DNA of 5,152 nucleotides, from NCBI GenBank assembly GCA_934573945.1, contig CAKTMQ010000111.1, positions 1-5,152 of the forward strand. Direction: 5' to 3'. How positions within the stretch are numbered: the stretch's first letter is position 1; each line of letters opens with the position of its first letter. Origin of the DNA: an uncultured Oscillospiraceae bacterium (GTDB taxonomy: Bacteria > Bacillota > Clostridia > Oscillospirales > Oscillospiraceae). Of the stretch, positions 1-5,152 are shown piece by piece. The translations under genes were made by a program, and so were the position numbers. The notes beneath the pieces were generated by a model, which saw only the letters and a list, made by a program, of their open reading frames with translations, ran no database searches and was not told the origin of the DNA.

Positions 1-342
1 TATGCCTCCGGCGAGCTGAAGCACGGCACCATCTCCCTCATCGAGGAGGGCACGCCGGTGATCGCCGCCGCCACCTATATGCCGCTGTTCGACAAGGCCA
101 TGAGCAATGTGGTGGAGGTGCAGGCGCGGGGTGCCCATGTGCTGGCGCTGACCACCGAGGACGGCGCGGCGCGGATGCACAGCCGCGTGGAGCAGGTGCT
201 GACGGTGCCGGAGACGGAGACCATGCTGCTGCCCCAGCTGGGAGTGGTGCCGCTGCAGCTGCTGGCGTACTATATCGCGCTGGCGCGTGGCTGCGACATC
301 GACAAGCCCCGGAATCTGGCGAAGAGCGTCACCGTGGAATGA
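1..342 (+). CDS. glmS: Glutamine-fructose-6-phosphate aminotransferase (isomerizing), C-terminal 113 residues, 5' end outside window
   Basis: GlmS makes glucosamine-6-phosphate from fructose-6-phosphate and glutamine in the cytoplasm, the first committed step to UDP-GlcNAc and peptidoglycan. The frame is open from base 1, so this is the 3' part of a gene whose full-length family members are about 600 residues. Seen here: the second sugar-isomerase (SIS) domain, beginning with the family motif GELKHGTISLIEEGTPVI (residues 4-21), a VPLQLLAYY helix, and the canonical C-terminus PRNLAKSVTVE. By alignment from memory with the E. coli enzyme, His8 of this fragment corresponds to His504 (sugar ring opening) and Lys108 to Lys603, which forms the Schiff base with fructose-6-phosphate. 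The glutaminase domain and the catalytic Glu488 equivalent lie upstream of the window. No terminator follows; the acetyltransferase gene starts 40 nt later, so the two are probably co-transcribed. The fragment looks intact, with no sign of decay. Confidence 0.97.
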   Translation, partial: YASGELKHGTISLIEEGTPVIAAATYMPLFDKAMSNVVEVQARGAHVLALTTEDGAARMHSRVEQVLTVPETETMLLPQLGVVPLQLLAYYIALARGCDIDKPRNLAKSVTVE

Positions 343-367
343 CCACTGGCATACACAGGACTTACGA

Positions 368-375
368 AAAGGAGG
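368..375 (+). promoter_or_regulatory. Ribosome binding site of the acetyltransferase gene
   Basis: AAAGGAGG lies 7 nt before the ATG at 383. It fixes that ATG as the start and excludes an upstream in-frame start at 287, which would overlap the end of glmS by 56 nt and lacks such a site. Confidence 0.9.
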
Positions 376-382
376 AGCAGCT

Positions 383-865
383 ATGGAGATCCGTTTGGCA
401 GCGATGGACGATCTGGCCGCTGTGACGGCGCTGGAGGCGGTGTGCTTCCCGCCGGCCGAGGCGGCGCAGGAGGACAGCTTCCGCGCCCGGTTGGCCGCAT
501 ACCCGAACCACTTCTGGCTTCTGGAGGACGAGGACCGGCTGGTGAGCTTCGTCAACTGCCTTGTCACCGATGCGTACGATCTGACGGATGAGATGTTCGA
601 TGATGCGTCCTATCACAACGAGAACGGCGCGTGGCAGATGATATTTGGCGTGGTGACTCACCCGGATTATCAGCACCGCGGCTGCGCGGAAAAGCTGCTG
701 CGCTATGTGGTGGAGCAGGCCCGGCAGCAGGGAAGAAAGGGTCTTGTGCTGACCTGCAAGGAGCATCTGCTGCACTTTTACGGCAAGGTGGGCTTCGTGG
801 ACGAGGGGATCTCTGATTCTACCCACGGCGGTGCGGTGTGGCACAAGATGCGCCTGACGTTCTGA
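383..865 (+). CDS. GNAT family N-acetyltransferase, arylalkylamine-acetyltransferase-like
   Basis: A 160-residue cytoplasmic enzyme predicted to move the acetyl group of acetyl-CoA to an amine; the substrate cannot be read from the sequence. The GNAT fold is supported in order: beta strand 1 (MEIRLAAMDDLAAV), a CFPPAEAA segment at residues 21-28 resembling the start of arylalkylamine (serotonin) N-acetyltransferases, the central strand IFGVVTHPDY at 87-96, the acetyl-CoA pyrophosphate loop QHRGCA at 97-102 (Q/R-x-x-G-x-G/A), and the C-terminal FYGKVGF at 132-138. Tyr133 sits where GNAT enzymes usually carry the general-acid tyrosine. The end (STHGGAVWHKMRLTF) resembles a conserved family of short Firmicute acetyltransferases known to me. 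Length is normal for a single-domain GNAT. The ATG at 383 is chosen for its ribosome binding site. The gene follows glmS by 40 nt and is followed by a terminator, so it is probably the last gene of a glmS transcript. It is not recognisably glucosamine-6-phosphate acetyltransferase. Confidence 0.92.
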   Translation: MEIRLAAMDDLAAVTALEAVCFPPAEAAQEDSFRARLAAYPNHFWLLEDEDRLVSFVNCLVTDAYDLTDEMFDDASYHNENGAWQMIFGVVTHPDYQHRGCAEKLLRYVVEQARQQGRKGLVLTCKEHLLHFYGKVGFVDEGISDSTHGGAVWHKMRLTF

Positions 866-879
866 CAAAAAGCAAGGAA

Positions 880-911
880 AGAGGGGGGAGCATTTCCCCC
901 CTTTCTTTTTT
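880..911 (+). terminator. Rho-independent terminator after the glmS-acetyltransferase unit
   Basis: A stem of 10 base pairs, 880-889 with 895-904 (core GGGGGG/CCCCCC, one G-U pair), has a 5-nt loop and is followed by C and a run of six T. It starts 15 nt after the acetyltransferase stop codon. Confidence 0.9.
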
Positions 912-921
912 CAAAAGGGTA

Positions 922-930
922 TGCTATACT
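922..930 (+). promoter_or_regulatory. Extended -10 promoter of kamB-kamC
   Basis: TGCTATACT matches the sigma-A extended -10 form TGnTATAAT with one mismatch. At 16-18 bp spacing the -35 position falls in the terminator's T-rich tail (about 901-908) and holds only a poor match to TTGACA, as is common for extended -10 promoters. The predicted start near 936-938 gives a leader of about 33 nt before kamB, too short for a riboswitch. The surrounding AT-rich stretch contrasts with the GC-rich genes. Confidence 0.7.
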
Positions 931-949
931 TAAAAATTGACTGAATACC

Positions 950-959
950 AAGGAAAGGG
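950..959 (+). promoter_or_regulatory. Ribosome binding site of kamB; start is slightly ambiguous
   Basis: AAGGAAAGGG precedes two possible starts: ATG 970 (10 nt after AAAGGG) and GTG 961 (6 nt after AAGGA). ATG 970 is preferred as the stronger codon. A TTG at 937 in the same frame coincides with the predicted transcription start and can be excluded. Confidence 0.65.
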
Positions 960-969
960 CGTGTACGAT

Positions 970-1902
970 ATGCATGACGAGCTGCTGCGCCGGCTCAACG
1001 AGACAAAGACCATGTCCATCGTGGGTATGTGCAAGAATGCTGGCAAGACCACCATGCTCAACTGGCTGCTGACCAGCGACCACCTGCGCGGCACATTGGG
1101 TCTGACCTCCATCGGGCGGGACGGCGAGTCCACCGACGTAGTCACCGGCACGGAGAAGCCCGGCATCTTTGTGAAGGAGGGCACGCTGATCGCCACGGCG
1201 CAGGATATGCTGCGTCTGGGCGACGTGACCAAGGAGATCCTGATGACCACCGGCATCCCCACACCGCTGGGCGAGGTGGTGATCGTCCGGGCGCGGAGCG
1301 CCGGCTATGTGCAGCTGGCGGGACCTTCCATCACCACCCAGCTGAAAACGGTATCCCGCGAATTCTTTGAGCTGGGGGCGGATATGTCCATCATCGACGG
1401 TGCGTTGGGACGCAAGAGCCTGGGCGCCCGCGCCGTGGCGGAGGGCGTGATCCTGTGCACCGGCGCCAGCTACGACATGAGCATGGAAAAGGTGGTGGCG
1501 GACACCGCCCACATCTACCATCTGATGAATCTGCCCAAGGCGGCCGCGCTGCCGCCGGAGGCGTCGGAGGGACTGGAGAAGTGCTGGCGGGAGCACGGCG
1601 CCGCCCTCATCACCGGCGCACTGACCGACAGCATGGTGCTGCCGCTGCTGCGCAGCGGCGTGCTGCGGGGCGGACGGCTGGTGGTGAAGGATCCCAGCAA
1701 GGTGCTGCTCAAGCCGGACACGCTGGACAAGCTGGCCACCCGCAATGTGGTGCTGGAGACGGAGGAGGCCGCCCGCACCCTGTGCGTTACCATCAACCCT
1801 GTGTCCGCCTACGGCTGGCGCTTTGACAAGGACGCCTTCATGGCCGCCATGACCGACGCCGTGGACGCCCCTGTCATCAACGTGAAGGAGGAATTACGAT
1901 GA
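970..1902 (+). CDS. kamB: Lysine 5,6-aminomutase reactivase subunit KamB-like P-loop protein
   Basis: A 310-residue cytoplasmic P-loop protein. Family knowledge: KamB is the partner of the MutS-like ATPase KamC, and the pair is thought to reactivate adenosylcobalamin-dependent lysine 5,6-aminomutase by replacing damaged B12 cofactor. Seen here: a nucleotide-binding loop IVGMCKNAGKTT at residues 17-28, resembling the NSGKTT loop of MobB-type proteins but with five rather than four residues between the first Gly and GKT; a SIGRDGE segment at 47-53 that may be a switch region; and a Walker B-like IIDGALGRKS at 141-150. The C-terminal 150 residues carry no motif I recognise. The gene starts a new transcription unit behind the terminator at 880-911, and its stop overlaps the kamC start by 4 nt (ATGA), implying translational coupling and a joint function. 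The assignment rests on remembered family resemblance and on the tight pairing with the MutS-like gene. A related role for ornithine 4,5-aminomutase is possible. Confidence 0.75.
   Translation: MHDELLRRLNETKTMSIVGMCKNAGKTTMLNWLLTSDHLRGTLGLTSIGRDGESTDVVTGTEKPGIFVKEGTLIATAQDMLRLGDVTKEILMTTGIPTPLGEVVIVRARSAGYVQLAGPSITTQLKTVSREFFELGADMSIIDGALGRKSLGARAVAEGVILCTGASYDMSMEKVVADTAHIYHLMNLPKAAALPPEASEGLEKCWREHGAALITGALTDSMVLPLLRSGVLRGGRLVVKDPSKVLLKPDTLDKLATRNVVLETEEAARTLCVTINPVSAYGWRFDKDAFMAAMTDAVDAPVINVKEELR
1885..1891 (+). promoter_or_regulatory. Ribosome binding site of kamC inside the end of kamB
   Basis: AAGGAGG lies 7 nt before the ATG at 1899 and within the last codons of kamB. It fixes the overlapping start and supports translational coupling. 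Confidence 0.9.
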
Positions 1903-3359
1903 TCACCGTGTCATTCGATGAAAAGGTCAAGATCGGCCTGCAATACGCGCTGGAAACGCTCCACGGCTGCTCCCCCTTCGGGCTGGAGCGGATCCGCCGC
2001 CTGCGGTTCTATACGCCGGAGGAGCGGGACGCGCTGGAGACGGAGCTGTACAACGTGCAGGCGCTGGCGCAGAACGCCGAGAGCCTGAAGGGTGTCTACA
2101 ACCGGCTGATGACCATGCTGTGCCAGATCAAGGACATCCGCAACTCCCTGCGCCGCTGCCGTGACGGCGAGGTGCCGGATCATGTGGAGCTGTTTGAGAT
2201 CAAGGGCTATCTCCAGCGGCTGGACGGCATCCGTCCGCTGCTGGCGGAGATGAACGCGGCGGCGCAGCTGCGCGGCGTGATGCTCCACGACCCGGCGGCA
2301 GCGCTGGCGATCCTGGATCCCAACGGCACCGGCAGCCGCGGCTTCTACATCCCCGACAGCGCCACGGCGAAGCTCAAGGAAGTCCGCGCCGCCAAGAAAG
2401 AGGTGGAGGAGCGGTTGTTCCACGCCCAGACCGACGCGGAGAAGGACGACCTGCGGCTGCAGCGCACCCGCATCTGCGCCGAGGAGGAGAGCGAGGAGAT
2501 GAAGGTGCGCCGCGCCATGGGCGCGGCACTGGCACCCATGGTGGATGATCTGCTGGCCGACGCGGAGACCATCGGGCGGCTGGACTTCATGGTGCAGAAG
2601 GCGCTGTTCGCCGTCCGCTACGGCGGCGTGATGCCGGAGCTCACCGACGGTGCGCTGGCGCTGGAGGATATGGTGAACCCGGAGCTGATGGATCTGCTGG
2701 CGGAGCAGGGGAGAGCCTTCGTGCCGGTGTCCATCGCGCTGGAGCGGGGCGCCACGGTCATCACCGGCGCCAATATGGGCGGCAAGTCAGTGGCCATGAA
2801 AACGGTGGCGCTGAATGCTCTGCTGCTGCAGGCCGGCTTTCTGGTGTGCGCCAAAAGCGCCAGAATGCCCCTGTTCCACAGCGTCAAGATGCTCTTTGAC
2901 GATCTGCAGTCCATCCAGTCCGGCCTCAGCGGCTTCGGTTCGGAGATCGTCCAGTTCGAAAAGGCACTGGCGGAGGTGGAGCAGGGTTACTCCCTGTTCC
3001 TGCTGGACGAGTTTGCCCGGGGCACCAACCCGGACGAGGGCGCGGTGATCGTGCAGGCGGTGACCCGGTATCTCAACGGCGTCAACGCCATCTCTCTGCT
3101 GACCACCCACTATGACAAGGTGGCGCCCTGCGCCCATGAGCACTATCAGATCATCGGCCTGCGGGACGTGGATCCCGAGCAGATCCGCCGCGAGTTGGCC
3201 GTCACCAGCGAGGACGGCGTGGCCGTCATCGCCCGGCATATGAATTACGGCCTGTACCGTGTGGAGGGCAAGTCCGACTGCCCCCGCGACGCGCTGAACA
3301 TCTGCCGGATGCTGTCGCTGAAGCCGGAGATCATGCATCTCATCGAGGAGAACTATTGA
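1899..3359 (+). CDS. kamC: MutS-related ATPase, lysine 5,6-aminomutase reactivase KamC-like
   Basis: A 486-residue cytoplasmic ATPase with the MutS core but none of the mismatch-recognition machinery. Seen here: an all-helical N-terminal half corresponding to the MutS lever/clamp region, with a charged, probably coiled-coil stretch at about residues 155-210; Walker A GANMGGKS at 290-297 (MutS proteins usually have GPNMGGKS); a signature-like segment DDLQSIQSGLSGFGSE at 334-349; Walker B LFLLDEFARGTNPDEG at 367-382 with Asp370 and catalytic Glu371; and the switch histidine in TTHYD at 402-406. About 80 residues follow, including the MutS-like PRDALNICRML. No N-terminal mismatch-binding domain and no C-terminal Smr nuclease domain are present, which argues against MutS1 and MutS2. 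Family knowledge links this type, next to KamB, to reactivation of B12-dependent lysine 5,6-aminomutase. It is translationally coupled to kamB and followed by the strong terminator at 3412-3445. The MutS-like ATPase fold is certain; the aminomutase role is inferred. Confidence 0.82.
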   Translation: MITVSFDEKVKIGLQYALETLHGCSPFGLERIRRLRFYTPEERDALETELYNVQALAQNAESLKGVYNRLMTMLCQIKDIRNSLRRCRDGEVPDHVELFEIKGYLQRLDGIRPLLAEMNAAAQLRGVMLHDPAAALAILDPNGTGSRGFYIPDSATAKLKEVRAAKKEVEERLFHAQTDAEKDDLRLQRTRICAEEESEEMKVRRAMGAALAPMVDDLLADAETIGRLDFMVQKALFAVRYGGVMPELTDGALALEDMVNPELMDLLAEQGRAFVPVSIALERGATVITGANMGGKSVAMKTVALNALLLQAGFLVCAKSARMPLFHSVKMLFDDLQSIQSGLSGFGSEIVQFEKALAEVEQGYSLFLLDEFARGTNPDEGAVIVQAVTRYLNGVNAISLLTTHYDKVAPCAHEHYQIIGLRDVDPEQIRRELAVTSEDGVAVIARHMNYGLYRVEGKSDCPRDALNICRMLSLKPEIMHLIEENY

Positions 3360-3411
3360 ACCCCTGCTGAAAAATAGAGGGTTTTCCTCATAAACGGGCA
3401 TCATGAACCCC

Positions 3412-3445
3412 AAAAACGGTACAGCTTGTCTGTACCGTTTTTCTC
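3412..3445 (+). terminator. Strong terminator of kamB-kamC, symmetric and probably bidirectional
   Basis: A perfect 13-bp stem pairs 3412-3424 (AAAAACGGTACAG) with 3430-3442, with a 5-nt loop CTTGT. The right arm ends in five T on the plus strand. The left arm begins with five A, which give a T-run on the minus strand, so it could also stop transcription of the surface-protein gene. Confidence 0.9.
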
Positions 3446-3489
3446 ATGTCCGGCAACGACTGCCCGGTATGGATATGGCGGCAAAAGGG

Positions 3490-3535
3490 AACAGCGCAGC
3501 TTCGGGGCAGGAGCCCGTCCGCTGCGCTGTTTTTT
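3490..3535 (+). terminator. Second intergenic hairpin terminator
   Basis: An 11-bp stem pairs 3490-3500 (AACAGCGCAGC) with 3521-3531. The loop contains an inner GGGC-AGGA-GCCC hairpin at 3505-3516. A run of six T (3530-3535) overlaps the end of the right arm, favouring the plus strand. On the minus strand only CCCTTTT follows the stem, so termination of the surface-protein gene here would be weaker. Confidence 0.75.
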
Positions 3536-3577
3536 ATAAGCTTGTGGAAAGTCCCGTCCTTTGACCCGCCATTCCGG

Positions 3578-3691
3578 TCACTTGCTCCGTTTTCTCCTGC
3601 TGTAAACGACTGTGCCGGTGAGCCCGGAAGCGCTCACGGACAGCAGGACGAGCCACAGCGGCATCTGGCTGCTGTCGCCGGTCTGCGGCGT
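3578..3691 (-). other. Sortase sorting signal (TPQTG, membrane segment, basic tail)
   Basis: TPQTG is encoded at 3677-3691. It is followed by Asp, a short polar stretch, about 21 mostly hydrophobic residues starting MPLWLVLLSV, and SRRKRSK at the very C-terminus. This is the three-part LPXTG-type wall anchor with Thr in place of Leu. Cleavage is expected between Thr and Gly. Confidence 0.88.
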
Positions 3692-5152
3692 ACCGACAGC
3701 TTTTGCGAAGGTGACCTCGATGGTGTGGGAGGTGCTGACATTCTTGAAGGTGTAGGACTTCACCGCGCCGATGCTCTTGCCGTCGACCTTGACGTCGGAG
3801 ACGGCATAGCCCTGCTTCGGAGTGATGGTGAAGGTCTGGTCTCCGCCCTCGCGGACGCTGACGTCACCGGAGGGAGAGATGGAGCCGTTGTCGTCTGCGG
3901 TGGCCTTGATGGTGTAGTAGCTGTCGCTGGTGCTGCTGCCGCTGCCGGAGGCCGGAATGACCGTGGTCTCCTGATAGCCGCAGATGCCGCAGGTGCGTGC
4001 CCTTTCACCGGACTGACTGGTGGTCGGCGCCTGGGTGATGCGCCACTCGCCGAAGCTGTGTGCCGCCTTGGCCACGGTCACCTTGCCGCAGAGCGAGTAC
4101 TTCTGCTCATGCTCGGTCTTGGTCGTTGTCCATGTCGGCTTGCAGCCGGCGGCGTGATGGGCGGGATCTATCTCGCCGTACTGACCGCCGCAGATCGTGC
4201 AGACGGCTTTGTTCACGCAGTCCGCCGTACCGCCGGCGCAGCTTTCCGTCTCGGAAGCGGTGCAGCCGGGGACGGTGCACCCGCGGGTGTGGGTGCCGTC
4301 GTCGTTGGACGCCCAGCCGCCCCACGTGTGCTCAGCCTTCGCGGCGGTGATGACGTAGCCGCAGACCTCGCAGGTCACAGCGGTGGTGCAGTCACCGTCA
4401 TCCGTACCGGCGCAGCTTTCCGTCTGGGAAGCGGTGCAGCCGGAGAGGGTGCACCTGCGGGTGTGGGTGCCGTCGTCGTTGGACGCCCAGTCGCCCCACG
4501 TGTGGTCGGCCTTCGCGGCGGTGATAACGTAGCCGCAGACACCGCAGTTCAGTGCGGTGGTGCAGTCGCCGTCATCCGTACCGGCGCAGTTATCCGTCTG
4601 GGAAGCGGCACAGCCGGAGATGGTGCACCTGCGGGTGTGGGTGCCGTCGTCATTGGACGCCCAGCCGTCCCACGTGTGCTCAGCCTTCGCGGCGGTGATA
4701 ACGTAGCCGCAGACACCGCAGTTCAGTGCGGTGGTGCAGTCGCCGTCATCCGTACCGGCGCAGTTATCCGTCTGGGAAGCGGTGCAGCCGGAGACGGTGC
4801 ACCCGCGGGTGTGGGTGCCGTCGTCGTTGGACGCCCAGCCGTCCCACGTGTGCTCGGCCTTTGCGGCGGTGATAACGTAGCCGCAGACCTCGCAGTTCAG
4901 TGCGGTGGTGCAGTCGCCGTCATCCGTACCGGCGCAGTTATCCGTCTCGGAAGCGGTGCAGCCGGAGATGGTGCACCTGCGGGTGTGGGTGCCGTTGTCA
5001 TTGGATGCCCAGCCGCCCCATGTGTGCTCAGCCTTTGCTGCGGTGATGACGTAGCCGCAAACCGCACAGGTCACAGCGGTGGTGCAGTCGCCGTCATCCG
5101 TACCGGCGCAGTTATCCGTCTGGGAAGCGGTGCAGCCGGAGACGGTGCACCC
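3578..5152 (-). CDS. Cell-wall-anchored surface protein with tandem Cys-rich repeats, N-terminus outside window
   Basis: The C-terminal 524 residues of a larger exported protein of unknown function; the frame stays open to the window edge. Residues are counted from base 5152. Layout: the tail of one repeat (1-28); four full 58-residue repeats (29-86, 87-144, 145-202, 203-260); a fifth of 57 residues that diverges at its end (261-317); a degenerate Cys-rich part with CTICG, SLCGK and CGICG motifs up to about 400; a GSGSSTSDS linker; a divergent InlB B-repeat-like domain at about 412-484 (GSISPSG, ITPKQGYAVSDVKVDG, TFKNVSTSHTIEVTFA); TPQTG at 488-492; a hydrophobic segment at 497-517; and the basic tail SRRKRSK. 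The C-terminal part is the classic sortase substrate layout, so the protein should be covalently attached to peptidoglycan. Signal peptide, any N-terminal functional domain and the promoter are not visible. An adhesin or metal-binding surface role is possible but unproven. Confidence 0.9.
   Translation of the reverse strand, partial: GCTVSGCTASQTDNCAGTDDGDCTTAVTCAVCGYVITAAKAEHTWGGWASNDNGTHTRRCTISGCTASETDNCAGTDDGDCTTALNCEVCGYVITAAKAEHTWDGWASNDDGTHTRGCTVSGCTASQTDNCAGTDDGDCTTALNCGVCGYVITAAKAEHTWDGWASNDDGTHTRRCTISGCAASQTDNCAGTDDGDCTTALNCGVCGYVITAAKADHTWGDWASNDDGTHTRRCTLSGCTASQTESCAGTDDGDCTTAVTCEVCGYVITAAKAEHTWGGWASNDDGTHTRGCTVPGCTASETESCAGGTADCVNKAVCTICGGQYGEIDPAHHAAGCKPTWTTTKTEHEQKYSLCGKVTVAKAAHSFGEWRITQAPTTSQSGERARTCGICGYQETTVIPASGSGSSTSDSYYTIKATADDNGSISPSGDVSVREGGDQTFTITPKQGYAVSDVKVDGKSIGAVKSYTFKNVSTSHTIEVTFAKAVGTPQTGDSSQMPLWLVLLSVSASGLTGTVVYSRRKRSK
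4202..5152 (-). repeat. Tandem in-frame 174-bp coding repeat array, five units plus a partial one
   Basis: Units occupy 4895-5068, 4721-4894, 4547-4720, 4373-4546 and 4202-4372 (the last is 171 bp and divergent at its C-terminal end), plus the tail of another at 5069-5152. The anchor GCGGGTGTGGGTGCC recurs at exactly 174-bp spacing from 4283 to 4805, and again at 4979 with one mismatch. I count about nine differences between 4547-4720 and 4721-4894, roughly 95% identity. Each full 58-residue unit has six Cys and two His: C-x2-C-G at 1-5, His15, His28, Cys32, Cys37, Cys45 and Cys53, plus HTW..WASND and an acidic GTDDGD. There are no spacers, so this is an intragenic protein repeat. The array continues past the window edge, so its total copy number is unknown. 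Confidence 0.97.

Larger units (their letters stand above)
3360..3577. other. Convergent intergenic region without genes
   Basis: These 218 nt separate kamC (plus strand) from the surface-protein gene (minus strand), whose 3' ends face each other. The region holds the hairpin terminators at 3412-3445 and 3490-3535 and a weaker hairpin at 3450-3467 (CCGGCA with TGCCCGG, one bulged C). No open frame with a plausible ribosome binding site is seen, and no RNA family is recognised. Confidence 0.75.

Noticed and set aside
287..382. Upstream extension of the acetyltransferase frame to a start at 287
   Set aside because: It overlaps the end of glmS and lacks a ribosome binding site, while ATG 383 has AAAGGAGG at ideal spacing and begins the conserved GNAT strand.
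383..865. Glucosamine-6-phosphate N-acetyltransferase acting right after GlmS
   Set aside because: The position is tempting, but the motifs are of the arylalkylamine type, and bacteria normally use GlmU, acting on glucosamine-1-phosphate.
937..969. TTG start at 937 for kamB
   Set aside because: It coincides with the predicted transcription start, so no ribosome binding site could precede it on the mRNA.
931..969. Cobalamin or lysine riboswitch ahead of kamB
   Set aside because: The predicted leader is only about 33 nt and contains no recognisable aptamer elements.
778..1596. Long open frames opposite or within the real genes, such as the minus-strand frames at 778-1596, 1911-2423 and 2787-3413
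   Set aside because: They lie antisense to well-supported genes, have low-complexity composition typical of GC-rich shadow frames, and show no ribosome binding sites or recognisable domains.
1899..3359. DNA mismatch repair MutS or MutS2
   Set aside because: There is no mismatch-recognition domain and no Smr domain, the protein is short, and it is coupled to a KamB-like partner.
3377..3389. Small GAGG-CCTC hairpin just after kamC
   Set aside because: Only four base pairs with a T-rich loop and no T-run after the stem; it is not a credible terminator next to the 13-bp hairpin downstream.
4202..5152. CRISPR array or satellite-type DNA repeat
   Set aside because: Units are 174 bp without spacers, stay in frame, and differ mostly at silent or conservative positions, as expected of a protein repeat.

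Overview
The window reads as chromosomal DNA of a high-GC anaerobic gut-type Firmicute, probably in the Oscillospiraceae or a related Clostridial group. The evidence is strong AGGAGG-type ribosome binding sites, Rho-independent terminators, GC-rich codon use, a KamB/KamC-type reactivase pair, and a cysteine-rich surface protein ending in a PQTG-type sorting signal. The taxon is inferred from this gene content and was not searched.

Layout: (1) 1-342 holds the C-terminal 113 codons of glmS (glucosamine-6-phosphate synthase). (2) 383-865 encodes a small GNAT acetyltransferase 40 nt downstream on the same strand, closed by a terminator at 880-911. (3) An extended -10 promoter directly behind that terminator opens a two-gene unit, kamB (970-1902) and kamC (1899-3359), coupled by an ATGA overlap. 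(4) 3360-3577 is a gene-free convergent region with two strong hairpin terminators and a weaker hairpin between them. (5) 3578-5152 on the minus strand is the C-terminal 524 residues of a wall-anchored protein. It consists of a tandem array of 58-residue Cys/His repeats, a degenerate Cys-rich part, one divergent InlB B-repeat-like domain and a TPQTG sorting signal; its N-terminus lies beyond the window.

Functionally there are three unrelated blocks. glmS feeds amino-sugar and cell-wall synthesis, and the acetyltransferase is probably co-transcribed with it. KamB and KamC are a P-loop protein and a MutS-like ATPase. By family they are thought to reactivate B12-dependent lysine 5,6-aminomutase (or the related ornithine aminomutase), so the genome should encode such an enzyme, although none is present here. 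The surface protein is the least understood and most repetitive element: its repeats are about 95% identical at the DNA level where compared, carry six Cys and two His each, and show an alternating pattern that hints at a two-repeat amplification unit.
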